From Bacteroidota bacterium (lineage in GTDB: Bacteria; Bacteroidota; Bacteroidia; Bacteroidales; F082): a stretch of DNA of 64,000 bases. The stretch covers positions 1 through 64,000 of the forward strand of contig NYYH01000016.1 in assembly GCA_002686705.1 (NCBI GenBank), in the 5' to 3' direction. The notes under the pieces are model-generated. The model was not told the origin of the DNA and ran no database searches. It saw only the letters and a list, made by a program, of their open reading frames with translations. Numbering within the stretch: position 1 is the stretch's first letter; the number at the start of each line of letters is the position of its first letter. The translations under genes were made by a program, and so were the position numbers. Of this stretch, positions 25,302-34,628 are shown piece by piece.

Positions 25302-28300
25302 ATGCCCAATAAGAAATTAATATATTTTTCTATTCTGATATCTTTAGTTTCTATACTTTTTTCAGATTGTGTAGGAATAGTTGGTCCCAAACCAGGAATT
25401 TACATTAATGAATTCTTAACGTCAAATAATGGGGTTGTTACTGATCCCTTGAAACACAAAGAAGTAGATTGGATTGAACTTTATAATAGTTACGATTTTC
25501 CTCTAAACTTGAGTGGTTATTACTTAACCGATAACACTGTAGATACAACCAAATGGAAATTTCCTGCAGGAACTATAATAGATGCCAACAGCTACTTAAT
25601 TGTATGGGCAGACGGTCAGGATACTTTACTGCATACCAATTTTAAATTAAGCCGAAGCGGCGAACAAATAGCATTATATTCAAAAAATAAAGAACTATTG
25701 GATCAACTTGATTTTAATGGTCAGGAATTAAATATTTCCTACGGCAGAAAATGGGATGGTATTGATAGATGGCTATACTACGATGAACCTTCACCTAATT
25801 TCACGAATAACAAACAAAAGGGTATTAGAAAGATCAATTACTCTAAAAAACCAAATTTCTCCATTGGAGCAGGCTTTTATTATATTTCTGCAACAGTTTC
25901 CTTATCAAGCCCAACAAACGACACTGAGATCAGGTATACAATAAATGGAAATGTTCCAACAAGAAAATCAAAACTTTATTCTGAACCTTTGCAGATTGAT
26001 ACAACAACCGTGCTAAGGGCAATATCCATTGAAAAAGATAAGCTAATCAGTAGACCTGAAACAAGAACATACTTTATTAACGTAAAAAAAGATATGCCTG
26101 TTATTTCTTTAGCTACTGATTCGGTAGCATTATGGGATACACTTTCCGGTATTTATGAAAATAGTATAAAAGGAGAGAACAGAATGGCCAATGTCGAATT
26201 CTTTGAGGATCAAAATCAGGTAATAAATCAATCTTTAAAGATGAGTATAAGTGGAAACGTGGCAAGATTTCATGGCCAAAAAGCTATTTATTTAGAGGCT
26301 GATGAAAAATATGGAAATGCAACTTTGAATCACCGTTTTTTCCCCAATAAAAGGATTTACTCGTTTCAATCAATCTTGTTAAGGGCAGGTGGTCATCCTG
26401 ATAAGTATCAAACAATGTTCAGAGATGGCATGACACAATACCTTACAAAGGAGCATATAGAATTCGAATATATAGCGTACAGACCAGTAGTTGTTTTCAT
26501 TAATGGAAGTTATTGGGGTATATATAATATTCGTGAAAAGTTGAGAACTAATTATTTTATCGATAATTTCAACCTTGATGAAAGCCGGTTAGATCTTCTT
26601 GAAAATTCATGGGCTGTTGCAAATGATGGAGACAATTTACATTATTTAAAAGCCAGAGAATTTATTAAAGAATGTGATAAAACAAATCCTTTGAATTATG
26701 CACATGTGAAAACTCTTATTGATGTTGATAATTACATTAATTATAATATTTGTGAAATATATGCATCTAATATTGATTGGCCGAATTGGAATATTAAATT
26801 CTGGAAGAAAAAGGAAGAAGGAGCAATTTGGAGATGGATACTATTAGATCTGGATTATGGATTTGGTGCAGGCACAAAAGTCGATTACAATATGATTGGG
26901 TATACTGCATCTCCAGTTAAGACAAGAGTCACAAACCCGCCTAGTGCAACTGTTTTATTTAGAAAATTATTGGAGTTTCCAGAGTTTAAAAATGATTTCA
27001 TACAAAGATTTGCTGCCTCTCTTAATGTTATTTATTCTCCAGAAAGAGTGCTGAGAATCATAAAGAAATTTGAAGATCAACGCTCGAAAGAAATGCCTTT
27101 CGAGATTGAAAGATGGGCATCAAGTATTTACCGTAGCCCATGGGGTAAATTTAGGATTCCTTTGTCAATGACTGAATGGGATGAAGAAATTGAGGTCATG
27201 AGAGACTTTGCTAGGAAAAGACCAAACTATGTAAGGAAAAATCTTGCGGAAAAATTTCAACTCAAAAAGATGGTTGATATCAACACAAATTCTAGTGGTG
27301 GACACATAGTAATAAATACAATCCGATTAGCTGAAGGCAATCTTGAGGGTAGTTATTTCAAAGATATTCCTATGAAAATGGAGGCAATTCCAAATCCAGG
27401 ACAAAGATTTCGTTATTGGATCGTTAACGGAAAAAAGGTGCATTCTAAAATACTGAAATTTAATCCAGAAGCAAATGGAACCGTAAGTGCTATCTTTAAC
27501 AATGCTTCCCAAACTGAACTTCCCTCCATTATTAGAAAAAACACAACATTATCAACTAGTAATTCGCCATATTATGCTGCAGGTGACGTCGTTATAGATA
27601 GCGGAGCTATATTAACAATTGAAAAAGGTGTACAAGTACTAATGGAAAAACACAGGTCAATAATTGTATTTGGTGGACTTGCTTGCCATGGTACGAATAC
27701 AGAGCCTATTTTAATTATTCCTAATCCTCACACTAAAACTTCTGAATGGGGAGCATTGTGCATTGATAATGCATCATCTGCAATAGAATTAAACCATGTA
27801 GATCTACTAGGAGGAACATGGTACGATGACAAAACAAAATATAAAGCTACAATTACATCTCTACGTTCTAATATATACTTAAATCATGTTACTGTAGAAA
27901 GCAGTCATTTTCCTTTTTATTCAGAATTCGGCACTGTTTCAATTCTAAATTCAAGAATGACTTCTCCAAAAACCTGCGATCTTATCAATATTAAATATGC
28001 CAAAAGTGCCTTGGTCGAAAACTGTGATTTACCAGGAAACGACTACCCTGATACTGATGCCATAGATTATGATAGTATTTACAATGGAATAATTAGGAAT
28101 AATACTATATATGGATTTTTTGGATTAAACAGTGACGCTATTGATATTGGTGAGAAATCTTCAGACGTTCTGATAGAAAGTAACCGAATATTTAATATGA
28201 CGGACAAAGGTATCTCAATAGGACAAGGATCAAGTGCAATCATTAAGAACAATATTATATATGGTTGTAACATGGGCGTGGGTATTAAAGATTCAAACTC

Positions 28301-29126
28301 ATTTGCATATATTGATCATAACACATTTTATGGTAATACATATGGTATAGCTGTTTACGAAAAAAGTCAAAATTCCGGTGGTGGTGGTGCAGAAGTTATT
28401 AACTGCATTTTTTCCGGATCGATAAAAAAGCCAATCCTTGTTGATTCTAAATCTTGGATAAGCGTGGTCAATTCACTTAGTGATAAGAAGAAATTGGACG
28501 GTAGGGAAAACATATATGGCAATCCTGAATTTGAGGATGCTATGAATTTTAATTTCACGGTAAAAGAGGATTCACTTGCACATAAACCAGGAAAAGGTAA
28601 ATCTCTGGACATAGGTGCAAAAATTAATATCCCCAGAAAAAATACTCCAGAAATTGTCATTAATGAAATTAACTTCTCACCCATTTGGAAAAATAATCCA
28701 CTTTATTGGATCGAGCTTTATAACAATTCTGATGTCGATGTTGATCTAACTGGCTGGACTGTTAAAAATGAAAATCATAACATCTATGCTTTACCGCAGA
28801 AACTAATCATTAAGAAGAACGGATATATTATTTTAACTAATAATTACTATGGCTTCTTGTGGCATTACCCAAACATAAATAACGTTAGAGGAGTGTTAGA
28901 TGATAAAATAATTACTAAAGGAGATGCTATTATGTTATACGATACACGTATGAATCTTGTAGATTATGTTGATTACAAAAGCCTCTTGACATGGCCGAAT
29001 AATCTCAATAAAACTGGAGCATCATTAGTATTAAAAGCACCGTCTTTAGATAGTAATCAGAAGAGCAACTGGAAAATTGACTCATATTCTAAAGGTACTC
29101 CTGGAATAGAAAACAAGTCTGACTAA
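25302..29126 (+). CDS. Large secreted CotH protein with two lamin-tail domains and a beta-helix
   Basis: This 1274-residue protein starts with a signal peptide; Cys23 could be lipidated, but the preceding Asp makes the lipobox atypical. Domains in order are: lamin-tail (about 32-165, DWIELYNSYDFPLNLSGYYL), a chitobiase-C-like beta-sandwich (about 190-255, EIRYTINGNVPT), a CotH kinase-like domain (about 260-620, with INGSYWGIYNIREKLR and LLDLDYGFG), a short bacterial repeat-like segment (about 670-730), a right-handed parallel beta-helix (about 760-1080, many N-N-I-I turns) and a second lamin-tail domain (about 1120-1265, NEINFSPIWKNNPLYWIELY). CotH domains phosphorylate spore-coat proteins in Bacillus; in Bacteroidota they occur in surface proteins of unknown substrate. 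No type IX sorting domain is evident at the C-terminus. Its position between an aminopeptidase gene and that gene's decayed 3' copy suggests a local duplication or insertion. Confidence 0.9.
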   Translation: MPNKKLIYFSILISLVSILFSDCVGIVGPKPGIYINEFLTSNNGVVTDPLKHKEVDWIELYNSYDFPLNLSGYYLTDNTVDTTKWKFPAGTIIDANSYLIVWADGQDTLLHTNFKLSRSGEQIALYSKNKELLDQLDFNGQELNISYGRKWDGIDRWLYYDEPSPNFTNNKQKGIRKINYSKKPNFSIGAGFYYISATVSLSSPTNDTEIRYTINGNVPTRKSKLYSEPLQIDTTTVLRAISIEKDKLISRPETRTYFINVKKDMPVISLATDSVALWDTLSGIYENSIKGENRMANVEFFEDQNQVINQSLKMSISGNVARFHGQKAIYLEADEKYGNATLNHRFFPNKRIYSFQSILLRAGGHPDKYQTMFRDGMTQYLTKEHIEFEYIAYRPVVVFINGSYWGIYNIREKLRTNYFIDNFNLDESRLDLLENSWAVANDGDNLHYLKAREFIKECDKTNPLNYAHVKTLIDVDNYINYNICEIYASNIDWPNWNIKFWKKKEEGAIWRWILLDLDYGFGAGTKVDYNMIGYTASPVKTRVTNPPSATVLFRKLLEFPEFKNDFIQRFAASLNVIYSPERVLRIIKKFEDQRSKEMPFEIERWASSIYRSPWGKFRIPLSMTEWDEEIEVMRDFARKRPNYVRKNLAEKFQLKKMVDINTNSSGGHIVINTIRLAEGNLEGSYFKDIPMKMEAIPNPGQRFRYWIVNGKKVHSKILKFNPEANGTVSAIFNNASQTELPSIIRKNTTLSTSNSPYYAAGDVVIDSGAILTIEKGVQVLMEKHRSIIVFGGLACHGTNTEPILIIPNPHTKTSEWGALCIDNASSAIELNHVDLLGGTWYDDKTKYKATITSLRSNIYLNHVTVESSHFPFYSEFGTVSILNSRMTSPKTCDLINIKYAKSALVENCDLPGNDYPDTDAIDYDSIYNGIIRNNTIYGFFGLNSDAIDIGEKSSDVLIESNRIFNMTDKGISIGQGSSAIIKNNIIYGCNMGVGIKDSNSFAYIDHNTFYGNTYGIAVYEKSQNSGGGGAEVINCIFSGSIKKPILVDSKSWISVVNSLSDKKKLDGRENIYGNPEFEDAMNFNFTVKEDSLAHKPGKGKSLDIGAKINIPRKNTPEIVINEINFSPIWKNNPLYWIELYNNSDVDVDLTGWTVKNENHNIYALPQKLIIKKNGYIILTNNYYGFLWHYPNINNVRGVLDDKIITKGDAIMLYDTRMNLVDYVDYKSLLTWPNNLNKTGASLVLKAPSLDSNQKSNWKIDSYSKGTPGIENKSD

Positions 29127-29493
29127 ATTTGATCTAATATGTAAATTCTATTTTCAGTAACAAAAACATGGCCATGTATAACATGAGTAATTATTCTTTT
29201 TGACATAGTATTTACTTATGAACCAGGATAATATATTGAAAGAAAATATTGGAATTCGAATTAAGAATGATATATTTATTACGAATAGTAATCCTATAGA
29301 TTTATTGAAATATGTGCCAATTGAGATTGATCAAATAGAGAAATTAATGTTTAAATAAAATTACTTAACTATTTTTGAGTTCCTTTGGGTCGGCTTTAGT
29401 GAACTTTATGGTTAAATCAATTGTGAGATTTACCCAAAAAGTAACCAAAAGAATGAAATTTAAATATCAAGTAGAAACTTAAAACCAGTCGCA
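29127..29493. other. Gene-free stretch holding a gene remnant and inverted repeats
   Basis: This 367-bp stretch contains the aminopeptidase remnant at 29208-29358. It also has a 12-base palindrome ACATGGCCATGT (29167-29178) and an inverted repeat TTTGGGT (29384-29390) / ACCCAAA (29432-29438). The latter may be a terminator or a dispersed intergenic repeat. No complete gene is seen. Confidence 0.6.
29208..29358 (+). pseudogene. Decayed 3' fragment of the M24 aminopeptidase gene
   Basis: The last 46 codons before the TAA at 29358 read as a diverged copy of the end of the gene at 23982-25265: ENIGIRIKNDIFITNSNPID against ENIGIRIENDLLITKGEPID, then PIEIDQIEKLM against PIEINEIEGLM. Just upstream, VFTYEPG aligns with VLTCEPG but is followed by an in-frame TAA and a 2-base deletion, so the frame is broken. 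It is therefore a remnant, not a functional small gene, although an ATG at 29218 opens the last 46 codons. Nothing upstream of about 29205 aligns clearly. Confidence 0.85.
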
Positions 29494-31092
29494 TTGAAAA
29501 TCACTATTACTTTTTATTTATTGATCAGCCTAACGCTGATAATGAATGTAAACGCACAAACCGATTCTGTGGTACAAAAAATCATAGAAATAGGCACTAT
29601 TGATAATCAAACCATGAATCACCTGGATATCCTATGCAATCGTTTCGGAGGAAGACCAATTGGATCTGATGCATATGAAAATGCAGCACTATGGGCAGCA
29701 AATAAATTTACAGAATGGGGGATGGAAGTTGAGATGGACGAAGTAGGAGAACTCCCGGTAGGATTTAACCGAGGACCTTGGTTTGGCAGGATGCTATCTG
29801 ACAATGGGATGAACCTCCACTTCGCGACGCCCTCCTATACGTCTGGAACCAAAGGCATTCAACGAGGTCATGTTCTTATTGAACCAAAAACCCAGGCTCA
29901 ATTCGATAGAATGAAAGGAAGATTAAAAGGGGCATGGGTATTAATAACCGGAGAAAATGAAGGATGGCCAATCGATTATTCTGAAAAAGCTGACAGTACC
30001 AGAAAAACTATTATCGCTAAAAATGCAGAAACTGAAAAAGTAAACCAAAAGATTAGAAGAGAAAACTGGAAAAACAGAGGAACCGATGAGCCAAAAAAAG
30101 AACTGATAGAATTAATTGAAGAACCAGCATTATTCTACAAAGAAATGCGCGAAGCAGGTATTCTGGGGATAGTTCAATCCAGTAAAGTTCCTATAAGAGT
30201 TATGTACGACAGGAAGAATATAATGAATATGACATTTGAAACCCTTCCGACGGTTCCTGATATAAAACTGGACGAGCATCAATATGACATTATAAGTCAG
30301 ATGGCTAAAGAAAGACGTTATTTTGAACTTGAGTTTGATATTCGAAATCACTTCCGCTTAGGGCCAATAGCGTACCACAACGTAATTGGAATAATACCAG
30401 GAACAGAATTTCCTGACGAATATGTTATCATGAGCGGTCATCTTGATTCATATGATGTAGCCACAGGTGGTGTAGATGATGGATCAGGGGTCACACCTAC
30501 AATGGAAGCTGCACGTTTGATAATGGAGGCTGGAGGTAAACCTAAACGAACAATTCTTGCTATTCTTTGGGCAGGAGAAGAATTTGGATTATTAGGATCA
30601 CAAAGTTGGGTTGACCGGCATAAAGATGAATTAGATAAAATCTCAAATATGGTAAATCGAGATGGTGGCCCAACCGTACCCACAGGAATTTCAGTGAGCG
30701 ATAGCATGAGAGCTGATTTTGAATTAATTTGTGAGCCTATTAACTCAATTAATCCTGACTTTCCATTTAAAATAAACAGAAGAGAACCCCGAGAAAAACC
30801 AAAGAGACCATGGGGTACTGATAGTGGTCCATTTGCAGTTGAAGGGGTTCCAACAATTGGCCCACAAACTGGAGATCCTAAAGGATATGATTTTAACTAT
30901 CGTGAAATATGGCATACCGAAAGAGATTTATTCAATAAGAGCATAAAAGAATATCAGGAGCATACAGCAATTGTAACAGCAATAATTGTTTACGGAATTG
31001 CGAACCTTGATCATCTTCTACCTCGAGATGGTTATTATGTAGAACTTCCAAAGGAATCTACAAGAAAGAAGAAAAAAAACAAGAAGAAATAA
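29494..31092 (+). CDS. Secreted M28 family zinc peptidase
   Basis: This 532-residue protein has a signal peptide (about 1-21, ending VNA-Q). A protease-associated-like region (about 95-270) precedes the M28 domain (about 290-515). Metal and catalytic residues are visible: His316 (MSGHLDSYD), Asp328 (GGVDDGSGV), Glu362/Glu363 (WAGEEFGLLGS), then NRDGGP and a late HTERD. M28 enzymes are aminopeptidases or carboxypeptidases, here in the periplasm or outside. The C-terminus is a Lys-rich tail. The start is TTG at 29494; no ATG lies near enough to keep the signal peptide. The histidine kinase gene follows after 14 bp, so the two are probably co-transcribed. Confidence 0.9.
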   Translation: MKITITFYLLISLTLIMNVNAQTDSVVQKIIEIGTIDNQTMNHLDILCNRFGGRPIGSDAYENAALWAANKFTEWGMEVEMDEVGELPVGFNRGPWFGRMLSDNGMNLHFATPSYTSGTKGIQRGHVLIEPKTQAQFDRMKGRLKGAWVLITGENEGWPIDYSEKADSTRKTIIAKNAETEKVNQKIRRENWKNRGTDEPKKELIELIEEPALFYKEMREAGILGIVQSSKVPIRVMYDRKNIMNMTFETLPTVPDIKLDEHQYDIISQMAKERRYFELEFDIRNHFRLGPIAYHNVIGIIPGTEFPDEYVIMSGHLDSYDVATGGVDDGSGVTPTMEAARLIMEAGGKPKRTILAILWAGEEFGLLGSQSWVDRHKDELDKISNMVNRDGGPTVPTGISVSDSMRADFELICEPINSINPDFPFKINRREPREKPKRPWGTDSGPFAVEGVPTIGPQTGDPKGYDFNYREIWHTERDLFNKSIKEYQEHTAIVTAIIVYGIANLDHLLPRDGYYVELPKESTRKKKKNKKK

Positions 31093-31106
31093 TATGTAAT
31101 TAAATT

Positions 31107-32309
31107 ATGATAGTACCTTCAGAATATAAGGACGAAAAAGCAAGACAAAAAGAACTGGATTCATATTCCATTCTCGATACTCTTCCCGAAATCGATTATG
31201 ATAATTTAACTGCAATTGCGGCAGAGATATGCGGCACATCAATTTCTTTGATAAGCTTAATAGACAACCAGCGACAGTGGTTCAAATCTCATCATGGATA
31301 TGATTCTACCGAAACACCAAGAGAACATGCCTTTTGTGCCCATGCAATTAATGATCCTAAAAATATTTTCGTAATTCAAGATGCCAGATTAGATGAACGC
31401 TTCCATGATAATCCATTGGTAATTGAAGATCCGAAAATTATTTTTTATGCTGGTGTTCCATTGGTAGGAGAAAAAGGATTGCCTCTTGGAACTTTATGTG
31501 TTATTGATCACAAATCTAAGAAACTAAGTCAAAATCAATTGCGCTCATTAACTGCACTTTCTAACCAGGTAATGAATCTACTAGATCTTAGAAAATCTAA
31601 GAAATTATTGGAAGAGTCCTTTTCTAATTTAGAAGAAAAAAATCAAGACCTAGAGCGCTTTGCTTATGTTGCCGCACACGACCTCAAATCCCCATTGATT
31701 GGCATATCAGGAATGGCACAAATTTTCTCAGAAGAATACGGTTCAAAGATTGACGAAGAAGGAAAATCAATGTTAGAATTAATCAAGGGTGCATCTAACA
31801 AACTTAGAAAACTGATAGATGGTTTGCTTGAGTATAGTAGATGTGAGAGCGTGTTGAATGAGAAAAAATCCAAAATAGATCTGGACACCTTAAAAAATGA
31901 AATTACTAAGCTTTTCTCATACGAGCCAGGATTATCAATTGTGTTGAGATCAACAATAACTGAGATCTATGCTAACAGGACAGCCATTGATCAGATTCTT
32001 ATAAACCTAGTAGCTAATGCAATTAAATACAACGATAAAAAGATTACTAGAATTGAGATTGGAGTTGTAGAGAATGATAACTGCTATGAATTCTATGTAA
32101 AGGATAATGGACCAGGAATAGAACAAGAAGATCAGAAAAAGATCTTTGGCATATTTGAAGTATTAACAGCACAGGACAAATTCGGTCAGTCTGGAAACGG
32201 AATAGGTTTAGCAACTGTGAAAAAGATTGTAGAAAGAATTGGAGGCTCAATAAAAGTAGAATCTGAGCTTGGAAAGGGTACTAAATTCATATTTACTATT
32301 GAGAATTAA
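31107..32309 (+). CDS. GAF-domain sensor histidine kinase
   Basis: This 400-residue soluble kinase has an N-terminal GAF domain (about 20-160), a short coiled-coil linker (about 163-185), a HisKA domain with phospho-acceptor His191 (AAHDLKSPL), and a HATPase domain with N-box NLVANAIKYN, DNGPGIEQ and GNGIGLATVKKI. There is no transmembrane segment, so it senses a cytoplasmic signal or a partner protein. No response regulator gene is adjacent, so its partner is unknown. It lies 14 bp after the M28 peptidase gene. Confidence 0.93.
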   Translation: MIVPSEYKDEKARQKELDSYSILDTLPEIDYDNLTAIAAEICGTSISLISLIDNQRQWFKSHHGYDSTETPREHAFCAHAINDPKNIFVIQDARLDERFHDNPLVIEDPKIIFYAGVPLVGEKGLPLGTLCVIDHKSKKLSQNQLRSLTALSNQVMNLLDLRKSKKLLEESFSNLEEKNQDLERFAYVAAHDLKSPLIGISGMAQIFSEEYGSKIDEEGKSMLELIKGASNKLRKLIDGLLEYSRCESVLNEKKSKIDLDTLKNEITKLFSYEPGLSIVLRSTITEIYANRTAIDQILINLVANAIKYNDKKITRIEIGVVENDNCYEFYVKDNGPGIEQEDQKKIFGIFEVLTAQDKFGQSGNGIGLATVKKIVERIGGSIKVESELGKGTKFIFTIEN

Positions 32310-32381
32310 TGCTTGTATCTGCTAAATTCAAGAAGCTTTTATCTTGTTCTTAACCCTCGTTACCTAATAACAATTCACAAA

Positions 32382-34508
32382 TTAATTATAATTATCATTT
32401 TCCAGCAACATCAGCATAAATGCATATTCTAATGCTGTTTCTTTATGTTGTTCAAAACGACCCGATGCTCCGCCATGACCAAAATCCATATTGGTTTTAA
32501 GTAACAGGATATTATCATCAGTTTTCATATCACGTAATTTAGCAACCCATTTAGCAGGTTCCCAATATTGCACCTGACTGTCGTGAAGACCTGTAGTTAC
32601 AAGTATTGCCGGATAATCTTTTGCTTCCACTTGATCATAAGGTGAGTATGATAGCATGTAATCGTAATACTCTTTTTCGTTTGGATTACCCCATTCGTCA
32701 TATTCGCTGGTTGTTAACGGAATACTTTCATCCAACATAGTAGTAACTACATCAACAAAAGGAACCGCGGCAATAACACCTCTAAATAATTCGGGGCGAT
32801 AATTAATTACTGCACCAATCAGAAGTCCTCCTGCACTTCCTCCCAACGCAAATAATTTATCGCTGGAAGTAAAGTTTTCAGCAATTAAATACTCAGCACA
32901 ATCTATAAAGTCGAAATAAGTATTCTTTTTGTTGAGCATCTTTCCATCTTCATACCAATTGCGACCAAGCTCTTCTCCACCACGGATATGAGCAATTGCA
33001 AATGCAAATCCCCTGTCTAATAAACTTAACCGTGATGATCTGAAAGTTGACTCAATACTATAACCATACGATCCATACCCATAAAGTAATAACGGTGACT
33101 TTCCATTAATCTCGTATCCTTTTTTATAGACTATTGAGATTGGTACTTTAGAACCATCGCGAGAAACTGCATATTTTCTTTCAGTTACATAATCATCGGG
33201 ATTGTATCCACCAACAACTTCTTGCTGCTTCAACATAGTTTGTTTATGATCGATCATATCATAATCATAAACTGTACGAGGTGTCTTTAATGAAGTGTAG
33301 ATGTATCTTAGCTTTTGAGAATTATAATCGGGATTAGTTGATGAAGTAACAAAGTAGTCATCCTCTTCAAAATCCAAATAGTAATCGCTATTACTTCTTG
33401 TATTGAATATCTTAAATTCAATAAGTCCATTTTTTCTTTCAGTAACAACGTAAAAATCATTAAACACATCAACTCCCTCTATCAATACATTATCCCTTCC
33501 AGGTATATTCACTTTCCAATTTTCAATACTCGTATTTCTTTCTCCTACTTCCATCAATTGAAAGTTTTTGGCTTTATAATTAGTGAGTATTAAAAATATA
33601 CCATCCTGATGGCTAATTCCATATTCAACATCAGGTAATCGCTTCTGAAAAATAGTAAAATCCCCATCAGGATTATCAGCACTAAGAATACGGCTCTCAG
33701 ATGACAATGTACTTTGTGAACTTATAACTATATATTTTTGAGACTTAGTTTTGCGTACCCACACATGGAATGTAGGGTCAGCTTCTTCATAAACTAGTAT
33801 GTCAGATTCAACATTTGTGCCAATTTTATGTTTGTAAATTCTGTATGATCTTAGCGTATTATCTTTCACCTGATAGTAGACAGTGCTATTATCGTTAGCC
33901 CATACTACATTTCCGGTTGTGTTTGATATTATCTCATTGTAGAGTTTGCCTGTTTCAATATTCTTGAAATAAATATCATATTTCCTACGACTTACTGTAT
34001 CAACACTGTAAGCTAAGATGTTATTATTAGTACTAAAATTCCACCCGCCTATTCGGAAATAAGGGTGACCTTCAGCTAAAAGGTTACCATCAAGGAATAT
34101 CTTGTCATCAGCATTTTTTGTAAGTTTCTTCCGACAATATATAGGATATTCTTTCCCCTCTTCATATTTTATAAAGTACGAATATCCATTATAATTATAC
34201 GGTACACTTATATCTGTTTGCTTTATTCTTCCAACAATTTCGTTATAGATCTTCTCTTGTAATATTTCAGTATCTTTCATTACCTCTTTTGTATAAGCAT
34301 TTTCCGCCTTTAGGTAATCTATCACTTCGGGGTTTTCACGCTCCTTAAGCCAATAATAATTATCAATACGAGTATGACCATGCTTTACAAGTTGCTTCTC
34401 TATTTTTTGAGCTTTGGGTTGTTTCATAGTACTTGTATTTAATTGTTGGCACGAAACCAATGTAACCGAAGCTACAAATAAAAGTGTAATTCTTAAAATT
34501 AAATTCAT
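32382..34508 (-). CDS. S9A prolyl oligopeptidase family lipoprotein (oligopeptidase B-like)
   Basis: This 708-residue protein has a lipoprotein signal (TLVSC, Cys20), an N-terminal beta-propeller (about 40-430) and an alpha/beta-hydrolase domain (about 450-700). The catalytic triad is Ser558 (GGSAGG), Asp643 (GLHDSQV) and His678 (DFGHGG). The family cleaves short peptides after basic residues (oligopeptidase B) or proline. The GGYNPDDYVTER and SYGYSIESTFRSSRLSLLDRG segments favour oligopeptidase B. Bacterial PtrB is usually cytoplasmic, whereas this one is exported and probably anchored in the outer or inner membrane. It converges with the histidine kinase gene. Confidence 0.93.
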   Translation of the reverse strand: MNLILRITLLFVASVTLVSCQQLNTSTMKQPKAQKIEKQLVKHGHTRIDNYYWLKERENPEVIDYLKAENAYTKEVMKDTEILQEKIYNEIVGRIKQTDISVPYNYNGYSYFIKYEEGKEYPIYCRKKLTKNADDKIFLDGNLLAEGHPYFRIGGWNFSTNNNILAYSVDTVSRRKYDIYFKNIETGKLYNEIISNTTGNVVWANDNSTVYYQVKDNTLRSYRIYKHKIGTNVESDILVYEEADPTFHVWVRKTKSQKYIVISSQSTLSSESRILSADNPDGDFTIFQKRLPDVEYGISHQDGIFLILTNYKAKNFQLMEVGERNTSIENWKVNIPGRDNVLIEGVDVFNDFYVVTERKNGLIEFKIFNTRSNSDYYLDFEEDDYFVTSSTNPDYNSQKLRYIYTSLKTPRTVYDYDMIDHKQTMLKQQEVVGGYNPDDYVTERKYAVSRDGSKVPISIVYKKGYEINGKSPLLLYGYGSYGYSIESTFRSSRLSLLDRGFAFAIAHIRGGEELGRNWYEDGKMLNKKNTYFDFIDCAEYLIAENFTSSDKLFALGGSAGGLLIGAVINYRPELFRGVIAAVPFVDVVTTMLDESIPLTTSEYDEWGNPNEKEYYDYMLSYSPYDQVEAKDYPAILVTTGLHDSQVQYWEPAKWVAKLRDMKTDDNILLLKTNMDFGHGGASGRFEQHKETALEYAFMLMLLENDNYN

Positions 34509-34585
34509 TTATTATAATAATTTGAGAACTGAATTGTTAGGTCAAAACAAAATATTTATGTGTAGTGGACAAGGAAATATTAATA

Positions 34586-34628
34586 TTAGATCAAGCTTTC
34601 ATACTTACATTTTTCACCCTTGATCTAA
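34586..34628 (-). terminator. 10-bp inverted repeat at the end of the TonB-dependent receptor gene
   Basis: TTAGATCAAG (34586-34595) and CTTGATCTAA (34619-34628) are perfect complements around 23 bases. The stem includes the TAG stop of the receptor gene (34625-34627) and is followed on the minus strand by TATTAATATTT. This suggests a transcription terminator; no strong T-run is present. Confidence 0.5.

Noticed and set aside
29167..29178. 12-base palindrome ACATGGCCATGT as a regulatory site
   Set aside because: It is a single short palindrome with no neighbouring promoter or partner site; chance is sufficient.
29218..29358. A functional 46-residue protein
   Set aside because: It aligns to the end of the M24 aminopeptidase with a broken frame and stop just upstream, so it is a gene remnant.
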